This document shows positions 8,620 through 17,222 of a stretch of 64,000 nucleotides of DNA, in pieces. The position numbers and the translations under genes are program-made. This DNA is from CAIKMD01 sp035552195 (GTDB lineage Bacteria; Pseudomonadota; Alphaproteobacteria; ATCC43930; CGMCC-115725). The number at the start of each line of letters is the position of its first letter. The first letter of the stretch is position 1. Under the pieces are notes generated by a model. It ran no database searches, had not been told where the DNA came from, and saw nothing but the letters and a program-made list of their open reading frames with translations. The DNA lies in NCBI GenBank assembly GCA_035552195.1, contig DASZLU010000168.1, positions 1 to 64,000 on the forward strand, written 5' to 3'.

Positions 8620-9312
8620 ATGCGCCGCTTGCAACTCATATCCGCCCTTGGTGCTTGCGCCGCTTTTTGGGCGCTGGCACCGCGTAGCGCCACGGCGGCG
8701 TCGCAGGTCCTCAGCTACAACGTCGAACATCCGAAATACGGCAATATCGGTAGCTACACGAATACCGTATCGCAAAACGGCAGCGCGACCGATGTTCGAA
8801 CCGATCTGCACATCGCCGTGAAGATGATCGGCATTCCGCTTTTCCATCAGGATGCGACCCGCGAAGAGCAGTGGCAGAATAAGCGTCTCGTCGGCTTCCA
8901 GAGCCAGACTGACGATAACGGCACGAACATCGCCGTGACCGGCAAGGCCGACGGCACCAATTTCACCATCAATTCGAGCGTCAACGGCAATCTGACGGCG
9001 CCGCAGCAGGTGCACCCGTCAAATCCCTGGGCGCCGTTCGTGCTGCAGACCGACCTGATGATGTCGACCAAGACCGGCAAGCTCAGCCCGGTCATCGTCA
9101 AGGACACCGGCGAAGTGATGGCGACCTTTGACGGCCGCCAGATACGCGTGCATCAATGGTTCGTCGATGACGACAAACATCAGGTCGTGTGGATCGACGA
9201 AAAGGGCGTCGTCGTCGCTTTCCAGACCGAGGAACAAGGCGCGGCGATCGACTTCGTTCTGAAGACCGAAACAACCGCGGCCGATCCGGCACCGGCCTAC
9301 GCCGCTCGCTGA
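8620..9312 (+). CDS. Secreted DUF6134-like protein
   Basis: This 230-residue exported protein has a signal peptide cleaved near ATAAS (about residue 27) and a beta-rich mature domain. Segments such as REEQWQNKRLVGFQSQTDDNG and WAPFVLQTDLMMSTKTG resemble the DUF6134 family of uncharacterised periplasmic proteins; the family assignment is from memory. It starts 140 bases from the divergent glycine-rich gene and is followed by purB. No catalytic residues can be proposed. Confidence 0.75.
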   Translation: MRRLQLISALGACAAFWALAPRSATAASQVLSYNVEHPKYGNIGSYTNTVSQNGSATDVRTDLHIAVKMIGIPLFHQDATREEQWQNKRLVGFQSQTDDNGTNIAVTGKADGTNFTINSSVNGNLTAPQQVHPSNPWAPFVLQTDLMMSTKTGKLSPVIVKDTGEVMATFDGRQIRVHQWFVDDDKHQVVWIDEKGVVVAFQTEEQGAAIDFVLKTETTAADPAPAYAAR

Positions 9313-9384
9313 CCCTGCGCCGTCAGATCGACACGCGCTTCGCACCCGATTGACGCGCGCCCCTGCGAAGGGTAACCCCTCGCC

Positions 9385-10683
9385 ATGATCCCGCGTTACA
9401 GCCGCCCGGCGATGACTGCCATCTGGGAGCCGGAAAACCGCTTCCGCATCTGGTTCGAAATCGAGGCCCTCGCCTGCGATGCCCTCGCCGAAGCCGGCAT
9501 CATCCCGAAATCAGCGGCCCAGACGATCCGCGCCAAAGGCAAGTTCGAGATCGATCGCATCGACGCGATCGAGCGCGAAATCCACCACGACGTCGTCGCC
9601 TTTCTCACCAACCTTGCCGAACATATCGGCCCGGATTCGCGCTTCCTCCATCAAGGCATGACCTCGAGCGACGTGCTCGATACCTGCCTCGCCGTACAGA
9701 TGAGGCAGGCTGCCGATATCCTGCTCGCCGATCTCGATGGGCTGCTCAAAGTGCTCGCGCGCCGCGCGCACGAGTTCAAGCACACCATCACCATCGGCCG
9801 CAGCCACGGCATCCATGCCGAGCCGACGACGTTTGGCGTCAAACTCGCCGGCTTTTACGTCGAATTCGCGCGCGCCCGCCTGCGTCTGGAGACGGCGAAA
9901 CAGGAAATCTCGACTTGCGCCATTTCGGGCGCGGTCGGCACTTTCGCCAATGTACCGCCGTCGGTCGAAGAATACGTCGCGCAGAAGCTCGGCCTTCGGC
10001 CCGAGCCGGTCTCGACCCAGATCATCCCGCGCGACCGTCACGCTGTTTTCTTCTCGACGCTCGGCATCATCGCCAGCTCGGTCGAGCGCTTGGCGCTCGA
10101 GATACGCCACCTACAGCGCACCGAAGTGCGCGAGGCCGAGGAATATTTCGCGCCCGAGCAAAAAGGCTCGTCGGCGATGCCCCATAAGCGCAATCCGGTG
10201 CTATCGGAAAACCTCACCGGCCTCGCCCGCCTCGTGCGCTCGCATGTCGTTCCGGCGCTCGAGAATATCGCGCTCTGGCACGAGCGCGATATTTCGCATT
10301 CCTCGGTCGAGCGCGTGATCGGCCCCGACGCGACGATCGCGCTCGATTTCGCGCTGGCGCGGCTCACCACGCTGGTCGATCGGCTGCTGGTCTATCCCGA
10401 TGCGATGAAGCGCAATCTCGACAAGCTCGGCGGCCTGCACAATTCGCAGCGTGTGCTGCTGGCGCTCACGCAAGCCGGCATGAGCCGGGAAGACGCCTAT
10501 CGCGCCGTGCAGCGCAACGCAATGCAGGTCTGGACCGCCAACGGCAATTTCCCGGCACTGCTCAAAGCCGACAAGGACGTCGCCGCTCTGCTCTCAACCG
10601 CGCAGATCGACGCCGCCTTCGACGACACCTACCACCTGAAGCACGTCGATACGATCTTCAAGCGTGTATTCAAGGAAGGCTGA
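9385..10683 (+). CDS. purB: Adenylosuccinate lyase
   Basis: This 432-residue enzyme of the fumarase/aspartase superfamily cleaves SAICAR to AICAR and adenylosuccinate to AMP, both releasing fumarate. The signature loop GSSAMPHKRNP begins at residue 261. TSSDVLDTCLAVQM and the histidine-containing TIGRSHGIHAEP are the other conserved active-site segments. It is the first purine gene of the region. purC, purS, purQ and purL follow after three intervening genes, so purB probably has its own promoter. Confidence 0.97.
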   Translation: MIPRYSRPAMTAIWEPENRFRIWFEIEALACDALAEAGIIPKSAAQTIRAKGKFEIDRIDAIEREIHHDVVAFLTNLAEHIGPDSRFLHQGMTSSDVLDTCLAVQMRQAADILLADLDGLLKVLARRAHEFKHTITIGRSHGIHAEPTTFGVKLAGFYVEFARARLRLETAKQEISTCAISGAVGTFANVPPSVEEYVAQKLGLRPEPVSTQIIPRDRHAVFFSTLGIIASSVERLALEIRHLQRTEVREAEEYFAPEQKGSSAMPHKRNPVLSENLTGLARLVRSHVVPALENIALWHERDISHSSVERVIGPDATIALDFALARLTTLVDRLLVYPDAMKRNLDKLGGLHNSQRVLLALTQAGMSREDAYRAVQRNAMQVWTANGNFPALLKADKDVAALLSTAQIDAAFDDTYHLKHVDTIFKRVFKEG

Positions 10684-10685
10684 TC

Positions 10686-11063
10686 GTGACGACGCGGCTC
10701 ACCGCTCTTGCGCCGCAATTCCTCGTCGACGATCTCGACCGCGAAATCGCTTTTTACAGCGATGTTCTCGGCTTCACCTTTGGCTTCGTCTATCGCGGCT
10801 TCTATGCCGTCGGCGAGCGCGACGGGCTGCAACTGCATTTGAAATGCGCGCCGAAAAACCCCGCAGAGCGCGGCTATCGCCACGACAACGAGCATCTCGA
10901 TGCGTATGGCGATATCGACGGCATCGAGGCGTTTTACGAAGACTGTGCCGCCAAGGGCGCGAAGATTTTAAAGCCGCTCGCCGTCACCGATTGGGGCACG
11001 AAGGATTTCTACCTCGAAGATCCCGAGGGCTACATTATCGGCTTCGGCGGCGCGGGCAGCTAA
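10686..11063 (+). CDS. VOC family (glyoxalase/bleomycin-resistance-like) protein
   Basis: This is a 125-residue single-domain vicinal-oxygen-chelate protein with paired beta-alpha-beta-beta-beta modules. The N-terminal APQFLVDDLDREIAFYSDVLGF and C-terminal KDFYLEDPEGYIIGFG are typical. It starts with GTG at 10686, only two bases after the purB stop, so it is probably translated from the purB message. The substrate is unknown; members include glyoxalases, dioxygenases and antibiotic-binding proteins. Confidence 0.85.
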   Translation: MTTRLTALAPQFLVDDLDREIAFYSDVLGFTFGFVYRGFYAVGERDGLQLHLKCAPKNPAERGYRHDNEHLDAYGDIDGIEAFYEDCAAKGAKILKPLAVTDWGTKDFYLEDPEGYIIGFGGAGS

Positions 11064-11078
11064 CCCGCGCCTCGTGTG

Positions 11079-11393
11079 TCAGCTCACTTGCTTCTCGGCT
11101 TGAGCGGCGAAATGCGCGAGCTCGAGGTTGATGCGCGTCTCGTCGAGCGCGACGGCCTTGGCTTTGAAATCGCCGAGGATCTTGGCGACGATGTCCTTAT
11201 CGCCATGCGGATGCTGCGCCGGATCGGTGATGACGCGCGCATAAGCCTCGGCAGCATCGCCCGCCAAGCCCAACTGTCCGGCGGCCCAGAGGCCGAGCAG
11301 ATGATTGCGCCGCGCCTTCATTTTGAAGGCGAGTTCTTCCTTGCGCCCGAAATCGCGCTCGAAGGCTTGTTCCCGGTCGTTGAAATCAGACAT
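11079..11393 (-). CDS. DUF1476 protein, F1Fo-ATPase zeta-subunit family
   Basis: This is a 104-residue, mostly helical protein beginning MSDFNDREQAFERDFGRKEE. DUF1476 includes the zeta subunit that inhibits the F1Fo-ATPase in Paracoccus denitrificans, with an N-terminal inhibitory helix; the inhibitory role here is inferred from the family. The start at 11393 gives the conserved N terminus. The ORF extends much further upstream, but that region is antisense to the NRDE gene. It is divergent from that gene and sits in the purine region. Marked presence in alphaproteobacteria makes it a taxonomic clue. Confidence 0.88.
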   Translation of the reverse strand: MSDFNDREQAFERDFGRKEELAFKMKARRNHLLGLWAAGQLGLAGDAAEAYARVITDPAQHPHGDKDIVAKILGDFKAKAVALDETRINLELAHFAAQAEKQVS

Positions 11394-11447
11394 GGACGAT
11401 CCCCAAATTTCCCTTGCGGCAAAGCTTGAATAGCCGATAACCGCCTC

Positions 11448-12218
11448 ATGTGCACCTTCATCATTCTGCGCCGTCCCAACGACGCCTGGCCGGTTCTGAT
11501 CGCCGCCAATCGCGATGAGATGATCGACCGGCCCTGGCTGCCGCCCGACCGTCATTGGCCGGACCGGCCGGAGGTGATGGCGGGCCAAGATGTGTTGGCG
11601 GGTGGTTCCTGGCTCGGACTCAACGATCACGGGGTCGTCGCCGGCATCCTCAACCGCCACGGATCGCTCGGCCCGGCGCCGGGGCAGCGTTCGCGCGGCG
11701 AACTGGTGCTGGAGGCGCTCGACCACGCCGACGCCAGCGAAGCCGCCGCGGCCCTCAGCCATATCGAGCCAGCGGCCTATCGCACTTTCAACCTGATCGT
11801 CGCCGACAACCGCGATGCCTTCTGGCTGCGGCATGCCGATCCCTCCGGCACCCTGCCGATCACGGTGACGCCGGTGAAACCTGGCCTGCATATGATCGCC
11901 TCGGGCGACATCGATGATGACGAGTTGCCGCGCCTCAAGCGCTATCAGCCACTTTTCGACGATGCGCCGGTGCCGAATCCGGATACCGGCGATTGGGCTG
12001 CCTGGCAGAAGCTGCTCACCGATGGCGATCTCAAACCCGGCGAGGAAGCGCAAAACGTCATGCGTTTCAACACCGGCCGCGGCTTCGCCACCGTCTCGAG
12101 CGCGCTGATCGCGCTTCCTGCCGTGGCGCATACGCCGGATGCCGCGCGCAAACCGCAATTTTGGATGGCCGCGCACCATCCACAGCCGAGCCCATGGCGC
12201 GACTATTATTCGCGCTGA
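11448..12218 (+). CDS. NRDE (TANGO2-like) family protein
   Basis: This 256-residue protein belongs to the NRDE family. It starts with the invariant MCTF and carries the eponymous NRDE at residues 23-26 (LIAANRDEMIDRP). The N-terminal cysteine suggests Ntn-hydrolase-like chemistry after removal of the methionine; this is an inference. The eukaryotic relative TANGO2 has been linked to haem and lipid handling, but the bacterial function is unsettled. It is divergent from the DUF1476 gene and lies upstream of purC. Confidence 0.87.
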   Translation: MCTFIILRRPNDAWPVLIAANRDEMIDRPWLPPDRHWPDRPEVMAGQDVLAGGSWLGLNDHGVVAGILNRHGSLGPAPGQRSRGELVLEALDHADASEAAAALSHIEPAAYRTFNLIVADNRDAFWLRHADPSGTLPITVTPVKPGLHMIASGDIDDDELPRLKRYQPLFDDAPVPNPDTGDWAAWQKLLTDGDLKPGEEAQNVMRFNTGRGFATVSSALIALPAVAHTPDAARKPQFWMAAHHPQPSPWRDYYSR

Positions 12219-12236
12219 GCGACTCGGCACACGCGA

Positions 12237-12264
12237 TTGCGCAGCCTCTGTCGCCTGCTATACA
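12237..12264 (+). promoter_or_regulatory. Probable sigma-70 promoter of purC
   Basis: TTGCGC at 12237-12242 and TATACA at 12259-12264 are separated by 16 bases and lie about 35 bases upstream of the purC start. The -10 matches well and the -35 weakly. No PurR-like operator was recognised. Confidence 0.5.
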
Positions 12265-12297
12265 CGCTCACATCGAACTTGACCCGCGAGGCCCGCC

Positions 12298-13077
12298 ATG
12301 ACGCGACGTAAACAAGTCTACGAAGGCAAGGCCAAGGTCATGTTCGAAGGCCCGGAGCCCGGCACCCTCGTCCAATATTTCAAGGACGACGCCACCGCCT
12401 TCAACGCGCAGAAACGCGGCACAATCACCGGCAAAGGCGTCCTCAACAACCGCATCAGCGAGTATCTGATGCTGCGTTTGGCCGAGATCGGCATTCCGAC
12501 GCATTTCGTGCGCCGCCTCAACATGCGCGAACAACTCGTTCGGCAGGTTGAGATTATTCCGATCGAAGTCGTCATCCGCAACGTCGTCGCCGGATCGATT
12601 GCAACGCGTTTTGGCATGGAGGAAGGCACGCCGCTGCCGCGCTCCATCGTCGAGTACTACTACAAGAACGATAAACTCGGCGATCCGATGATCTCGGAAG
12701 AGCACATCACCTGCTTCGGTTGGGCGACCACCCATGACCTCGACGACATCATGCAAATGTCGCTGCGGATCAACGATTTCCTCATGGGGTTGTTTCACGG
12801 GATCGGCATCAAACTCATTGATTTTAAACTAGAGTTTGGCCGGCTCTATAACGAGCACGACGAGATGCGGCTGGTCCTCGCCGACGAGATCAGCCCGGAC
12901 AATTGCCGCCTCTGGGATTTGAAGACGAACGAGAAGCTCGACAAGGACCGCTTCCGCCGCGATCTCGGCCGGGTCGAGGAAGCCTACCAGGAAGTGGCCC
13001 GCCGCCTCGGCCTCCTCACCGAAAGCACGCCGGGCGATGCGCCGGGCGACGTCAAAGGCCCGACGACCGTCCAGTGA
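12298..13077 (+). CDS. purC: Phosphoribosylaminoimidazole-succinocarboxamide synthase
   Basis: This 259-residue SAICAR synthetase joins CAIR with aspartate using ATP in purine biosynthesis. It shows the N-terminal VYEGKAKVMFEG nucleotide loop, the EVVIRNVVAGSIATRF segment and the catalytic IKLIDFKLEFGR. The C terminus extends about ten residues past the usual end and is Gly/Pro/Asp rich. It leads the purC-purS-purQ-purL order. The gap to purS is occupied by a palindromic repeat. Confidence 0.97.
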   Translation: MTRRKQVYEGKAKVMFEGPEPGTLVQYFKDDATAFNAQKRGTITGKGVLNNRISEYLMLRLAEIGIPTHFVRRLNMREQLVRQVEIIPIEVVIRNVVAGSIATRFGMEEGTPLPRSIVEYYYKNDKLGDPMISEEHITCFGWATTHDLDDIMQMSLRINDFLMGLFHGIGIKLIDFKLEFGRLYNEHDEMRLVLADEISPDNCRLWDLKTNEKLDKDRFRRDLGRVEEAYQEVARRLGLLTESTPGDAPGDVKGPTTVQ

Positions 13078-13121
13078 TCCCGACGAGGGTTCGATGATGA
13101 TGATAATGCATCACGCGATGG

Positions 13122-13197
13122 CCCCCTCAACCCCAACCCTCTTCCCGCCGGGGAGAGGGAGGGACCCGTCGCGTCAGCGATGGGAGGGTGAGGGGGA
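13122..13197. repeat. GC-rich palindromic intergenic repeat, copy A
   Basis: This roughly 75-bp element between purC and purS begins CCCCCTCAACCCC and ends GGGAGGGTGAGGGGGA. Its arms are complementary and it contains an inner imperfect hairpin around CCGGGGAGAGGG. Its reverse complement matches the element at 45653-45725 along almost the full length. The purine-rich 3' end abuts the ATG of purS and could act as its Shine-Dalgarno. Confidence 0.85.
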
Positions 13198-13200
13198 ATT

Positions 13201-13443
13201 ATGAAAGCTAGAGTCTTTATCATGCCCAAAGAGGGTGTGCTCGACCCGCAAGGCAAGGCGATCGGCCATGCCCTCGGCACGCTTGGCTTCCAGGGCGTCG
13301 GCGAGGTCCGCCAGGGCAAGGTGATCGAGCTCGAAGTCGCCGAGAGCGACCAAACCAAGGCTCGCGCGCAACTCGACGAGATGTGCAAAAAGCTCCTCGC
13401 CAACACCGTGATCGAGAGCTACCGCGTCGAGATTGTCGGGTGA
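13201..13443 (+). CDS. purS: Phosphoribosylformylglycinamidine synthase subunit PurS
   Basis: This 80-residue protein is the small structural subunit of the three-part FGAM synthase (PurS-PurQ-PurL). It has the expected MKARVFIMPKEGVLDPQG start and the helical segment ending in KKLLANTVIESY. It bridges the glutaminase PurQ and the synthetase PurL. Its ribosome-binding purines (GAGGGGGA) come from the end of the palindromic repeat immediately upstream. Confidence 0.95.
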   Translation: MKARVFIMPKEGVLDPQGKAIGHALGTLGFQGVGEVRQGKVIELEVAESDQTKARAQLDEMCKKLLANTVIESYRVEIVG

Positions 13444-13481
13444 TGGTTGGCATTGCACTTTCACCACGAGTCGTTCGGCAG

Positions 13482-13557
13482 GCTCAGGATGAGGTGTAAA
13501 TCATATCGAGCATCTTCCAACGGACGATGCCGCGCCCCCCTTCTCCTCATCCTGAGC
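13482..13557. repeat. Inverted repeat with GCTCAGGATGAGG arms
   Basis: GCTCAGGATGAGG at 13482-13494 is matched by its exact reverse complement at 13545-13557, 50 bases later, in the purS-purQ gap. The flanks (TTCGGCAG before; GAAGTCGAAAGG after) resemble a dispersed intergenic element common in alphaproteobacterial genomes. It could form a cruciform or an mRNA hairpin inside the pur operon. Confidence 0.75.
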
Positions 13558-13603
13558 GAAGTCGAAAGGCGCTTGATGTTCTTGCAACGAGCCAACTAAC
13601 GCC

Positions 13604-14293
13604 ATGCAATCCGCCATTATCGTCTTCCCCGGTTCCAATCGCGAACAGGACGTGTTCGACGCGCTGCGCCGCGCTTCGGGCAAAGTGCCGCTGAAGATCT
13701 GGCATCGCGAGAGCACGTTGCCCAAATGCGATCTCATCGTCATTCCCGGCGGTTTCTCGTACGGCGATTATCTGCGTTGCGGCGCCATGGCGGCGAATTC
13801 GCCGATCATGCGCGAGGTGAAGGAAGCCGCCGCGCGCGGCACGCCGGTGCTGGGCATCTGCAACGGCTTCCAGATCATCACCGAGGCCGGGCTGCTGCCA
13901 GGCGCCCTTCTCACCAACAAGACGCTCAAATTCCACTGCAAGACCGTCAACCTGCGGGTCGAGAACAGCCAGACGATCTACACGTCGCGCTATCAGGCGG
14001 GTCAGGTGATCGCCGTGCCGGTGGCACATCACGACGGCAATTACTTCGCCGATGACGAGACGCTGAACCGCCTCGAAGGCGAAGGCCGGGTTGCTTTCCG
14101 TTATTGCGGCCCGGACGGCGCGCTCGACGAGAAGCACAATTCCAACGGTTCGGCGCGCAGCATCGCCGGCATCTTCAACGAGACCAAGACGGTGCTCGGC
14201 CTGATGCCGCATCCCGAAGACGCGACCCATCCGCTGCAAGGCTCGCTCGACGGCGTGCCGTTCTTCTCTGGCCTGGTCGAGGCGCTCCATTGA
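13604..14293 (+). CDS. purQ: Phosphoribosylformylglycinamidine synthase, glutaminase subunit
   Basis: This 229-residue class I glutamine amidotransferase supplies ammonia to PurL. The nucleophile is Cys86 in VLGICNGFQ, and the His-Glu part of the triad is in LMPHPEDATHP near the C terminus. The N terminus, SAIIVFPGSNREQDV, is canonical. The last codons overlap the TTG start of purL by 4 bases, so the subunits are translationally coupled. A 160-base gap with an inverted repeat separates it from purS. Confidence 0.97.
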   Translation: MQSAIIVFPGSNREQDVFDALRRASGKVPLKIWHRESTLPKCDLIVIPGGFSYGDYLRCGAMAANSPIMREVKEAAARGTPVLGICNGFQIITEAGLLPGALLTNKTLKFHCKTVNLRVENSQTIYTSRYQAGQVIAVPVAHHDGNYFADDETLNRLEGEGRVAFRYCGPDGALDEKHNSNGSARSIAGIFNETKTVLGLMPHPEDATHPLQGSLDGVPFFSGLVEALH

Positions 14294-16476
14294 CCGAACG
14301 CGAAGTAGGACCCGCCCTCGCCGCTGAATTCGGCCTCAGCGCCGAGGAGTATCAGCGTACCGTCGCCATCATGGGCCGTGCGCCCAACTTCACCGAGCTC
14401 GGCATTTTCTCGGTGATGTGGTCGGAGCATTGCTCGTACAAATCCTCGAAGAACTGGCTGAAGAAGCTGCCGACCACGGGGCCTCATGTCATCTGCGGTC
14501 CGGGCGAGAATGCCGGCGTCATCGATATCGGCGACGGCATGGCCGCCATCTTCAAGATGGAAAGCCACAACCACCCCTCTTTCATCGAGCCCTATCAGGG
14601 CGCGGCGACGGGTGTCGGCGGCATCTTGCGCGACGTCTTCACCATGGGCGCGCGGCCGATCGCCAATCTCAACGCGCTGCGTTTCGGCAGCCCCGATCAT
14701 CCGAAGACGCGGCATCTGGTGGCCGGCGTCGTCGCCGGCATCGGCGGCTATGGCAATTGCGTCGGCGTGCCGACGGTCGGCGGCGAGTGCAATTTCCATC
14801 CGAGCTATAACGGCAATATCCTCGTCAACGCGATGACCGTCGGCATCGCCAAGCAGGACAAGATCTTCTATTCGGCCGCCTCGGGTCCCGGCAATCCGGT
14901 GATCTATGTCGGCGCCAAGACCGGACGCGACGGTATCCACGGCGCGACCATGGCCTCGGCCGAGTTCAGCGACGACAGCGAAGAGAAGCGCCCGACCGTC
15001 CAGGTCGGCGATCCCTTCACCGAGAAGCTGCTGATCGAAGCCTGTCTCGAGCTGATGGCGAGCGATTGCATCGTTGCGATCCAGGATATGGGCGCCGCCG
15101 GCCTCACCTCGTCTTCGGTCGAGATGGCGGGCAAAGGCGGGCTCGGCATCACCCTCGATCTCGACAACGTGCCGGTGCGCGAGACCGGCATGATCCCCTA
15201 CGAGATCATGCTGTCGGAAAGCCAGGAGCGCATGCTCATGGTGCTGAAGCCCGGCAGCGAAGACACCGCGCGCGCCGTGTTCGAGAAATGGGAATTGGAT
15301 TTCGCCCGCATCGGCACGATCACCGAAACCGGCCGCATCGTTCTCATGATGCACGGTCAGGTCGCGGCCGACATGCCGCTCGAGCCGCTCTTTTCGCAAG
15401 CGCCGCTTTACGACCGGCCTCATACGAAGACAGCGCCGAAGCCGGCGCTGAACGCCAGCAACGTCGAAGCGCGCGAGCCGATCCAGGCGCTGAAGACACT
15501 GATCGCCTGCCCCGATCTCGCTTCCAAGCGCTGGATCTGGGAGCAATACGATCACCTCGTTATGGGCCGCACCGTCCAGCGCCCCGGCGGCGACGCCGCC
15601 GTGGTCGCGCTGCCGGACAGCATCAAAGCGCTGGCGATGACCTCCGACTGCACGCCCCGCTATTGCCAGGCCGATCCCGAGCTCGGCGGCGCGCAAGCCG
15701 TCGTCGAGAGCTGGCGCAACATCACAGCGGTTGGCGGCACGCCGCTCGCCATCACCGACAACATGAATTTCGGCAACCCCGAGCGGCCCGAGATCATGGG
15801 CCAGTTCGCCGGCTGCATCGAGGGCATGCGCGCGGCGTGCTTGGCGCTCGATTATCCCGTCGTCTCGGGCAATGTCTCGCTCTACAACGAGACCAACGGC
15901 ACCGGCATCCTGCCGACCCCGACGATCGGCGGCGTCGGCATCCTCGCCGATGCCAATAAGAGCGTCGGCATCGCGCTCAAGAATGCGGGCGACACCCTGA
16001 TCCTCGTCGGCACGACGCAAGGCCATCTCGGCTGCTCGCTTTATCTGCGCGAAGTGCTCGGCCGCGAAGACGGGCCGCCGCCGTCGATCGACCTTGCCGC
16101 CGAGCGCCGCCACGGCGATTTCGTCCGCGCGCAGATCGCCGCCGGCCTCGTTGCCTCCTGCCACGACGTGTCGGATGGCGGGCTGCTGGTCGCTGTCGCC
16201 GAGATGGCGATGGCCGGCCGGCTCGGCGCCAGCATCACCACCCTCGCCGGCGTGCCGCAGCACGGGTTCCTCTTCGGCGAGGACCAGGCGCGCTATGTGC
16301 TGGCGACAAGCCAGCCCGCCGCCGTGCTTGCCGCCGCGCAAAAGGCCGGAATACCTGCATTAACCCTAGGGTCGGCCGGGGGCGATCAATTGACACTGGC
16401 CGGGGGCAATGCCATATCGGTTGCAGAGCTTATTCGGCTCAACGAGACTTGGCTGCCCGATTACATGGCGGGCTAA
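14290..16476 (+). CDS. purL: Phosphoribosylformylglycinamidine synthase, large subunit
   Basis: This 728-residue small-type PurL (PurS/PurQ-dependent) converts FGAR to FGAM with ATP. The segments MWSEHCSYKSSKNWL, GPGENAGVIDIGDG and KMESHNHPSF are typical of the first half. The internally duplicated second half has MTSDCTPRYC and ITDNMNFGNPERPE. The start is a TTG at 14290, overlapping the purQ stop, with GAGG seven bases upstream. The ATG-initiated ORF beginning at 14104 would put 62 out-of-frame purQ codons in front and is rejected. Confidence 0.96.
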   Translation: MTEREVGPALAAEFGLSAEEYQRTVAIMGRAPNFTELGIFSVMWSEHCSYKSSKNWLKKLPTTGPHVICGPGENAGVIDIGDGMAAIFKMESHNHPSFIEPYQGAATGVGGILRDVFTMGARPIANLNALRFGSPDHPKTRHLVAGVVAGIGGYGNCVGVPTVGGECNFHPSYNGNILVNAMTVGIAKQDKIFYSAASGPGNPVIYVGAKTGRDGIHGATMASAEFSDDSEEKRPTVQVGDPFTEKLLIEACLELMASDCIVAIQDMGAAGLTSSSVEMAGKGGLGITLDLDNVPVRETGMIPYEIMLSESQERMLMVLKPGSEDTARAVFEKWELDFARIGTITETGRIVLMMHGQVAADMPLEPLFSQAPLYDRPHTKTAPKPALNASNVEAREPIQALKTLIACPDLASKRWIWEQYDHLVMGRTVQRPGGDAAVVALPDSIKALAMTSDCTPRYCQADPELGGAQAVVESWRNITAVGGTPLAITDNMNFGNPERPEIMGQFAGCIEGMRAACLALDYPVVSGNVSLYNETNGTGILPTPTIGGVGILADANKSVGIALKNAGDTLILVGTTQGHLGCSLYLREVLGREDGPPPSIDLAAERRHGDFVRAQIAAGLVASCHDVSDGGLLVAVAEMAMAGRLGASITTLAGVPQHGFLFGEDQARYVLATSQPAAVLAAAQKAGIPALTLGSAGGDQLTLAGGNAISVAELIRLNETWLPDYMAG

Positions 16477-16511
16477 GTCGTTGAGCCGAGCCCTGTGATG
16501 AAAGGCGCGGC

Positions 16512-16748
16512 ATGGCAATCGATGCGGGTGAGATCGAGCGGCTGATCAAGGCCGGATTCCCCGACGCCCAAATCCGTATCGACGATCTGCGCGGCGACGG
16601 CGATCACTATGCCGCGACGGTCGTCTCCGCCGCCTTCAAGGGCAAGACCCGCGTCCAGCAGCATCAGATGGTCTACCAGGCGCTGCAAGGCCGCATGGGC
16701 AACGAGTTGCACGCACTGGCGCTTCAGACCGCCCCGACCCAAGACTAA
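16512..16748 (+). CDS. BolA family protein
   Basis: This 78-residue BolA-like protein has a class II KH-like fold, with the family segment ATVVSAAFKGKTRVQQHQMVYQAL (residues about 36-59). BolA proteins form [2Fe-2S]-bridged complexes with monothiol glutaredoxins in iron sensing and Fe-S traffic. The monothiol glutaredoxin gene follows 37 bases downstream, supporting that partnership. It lies just after purL and may share its transcript. Confidence 0.92.
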   Translation: MAIDAGEIERLIKAGFPDAQIRIDDLRGDGDHYAATVVSAAFKGKTRVQQHQMVYQALQGRMGNELHALALQTAPTQD

Positions 16749-16785
16749 GGGCCCTCAAGACTGATTTTACCGCGAAGGATCGATC

Positions 16786-17118
16786 ATGGCCGACCAAATC
16801 TCCGAACGCATCAAGCAGGACATCACCGACAATCCGGTGCTGCTCTACATGAAGGGCACGCCGGTCTTCCCGCAATGCGGCTTCTCGGCCGCGGTGGTGC
16901 AGATCCTCACGACGATGGGCGTGAAGTTCAAAGGCATCGACGTGCTCGCCGATCCCGAGATCCGCGAAGGCATCAAGTCGTTCTCGCAATGGCCGACCAT
17001 CCCGCAGCTCTACGTGAAGGGCGAATTCGTCGGCGGCTGCGACATCATCCGCGAGATGTATGAGTCGGGCGAGTTGCAGGACTATCTCAAGGACCACGGC
17101 GTCCCCGCCAAGGCGTAA
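16786..17118 (+). CDS. grxD: Monothiol glutaredoxin, Grx4 family
   Basis: This 110-residue single-domain monothiol glutaredoxin has the CGFS active site at Cys31 (FPQCGFSAA), the cis-proline region WPTIPQLYVKGEF and the glutathione-binding GGCDIIREMYESGEL. It carries and transfers [2Fe-2S] clusters in the cytoplasm. It is paired with the BolA gene directly upstream, and a strong intrinsic terminator follows. Confidence 0.95.
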   Translation: MADQISERIKQDITDNPVLLYMKGTPVFPQCGFSAAVVQILTTMGVKFKGIDVLADPEIREGIKSFSQWPTIPQLYVKGEFVGGCDIIREMYESGELQDYLKDHGVPAKA

Positions 17119-17141
17119 GCCTTATCGAAATCGACGATGAG

Positions 17142-17180
17142 AAAGGCGCGATCGCAACGTTTGGATCGCGCCTTTTCTTT
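17142..17180 (+). terminator. Rho-independent terminator after grxD
   Basis: A perfect 12-bp stem (AAAGGCGCGATC / GATCGCGCCTTT) with a 10-base loop is followed by a T-rich tail (TCTTTTC). It ends the purC-to-grxD transcription region. Its A-rich left side may also serve the convergent gene. Confidence 0.85.
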
Positions 17181-17222
17181 TCGAGCCGCGACTGATTAGC
17201 GCTTAGGCGCCACGCGACCGCC

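Noticed and set aside
11394..12230. Long minus-strand extension upstream of the DUF1476 gene
   Set aside because: It lies opposite the NRDE gene, and the family start of DUF1476 is the ATG at 11393.
14101..16341. A 746-codon open frame on the minus strand opposite purL
   Set aside because: It is a mirror of the GC-rich purL codons. The purL frame has all family motifs, while the antisense translation shows repetitive Arg/Ala/Asp composition and no motif.
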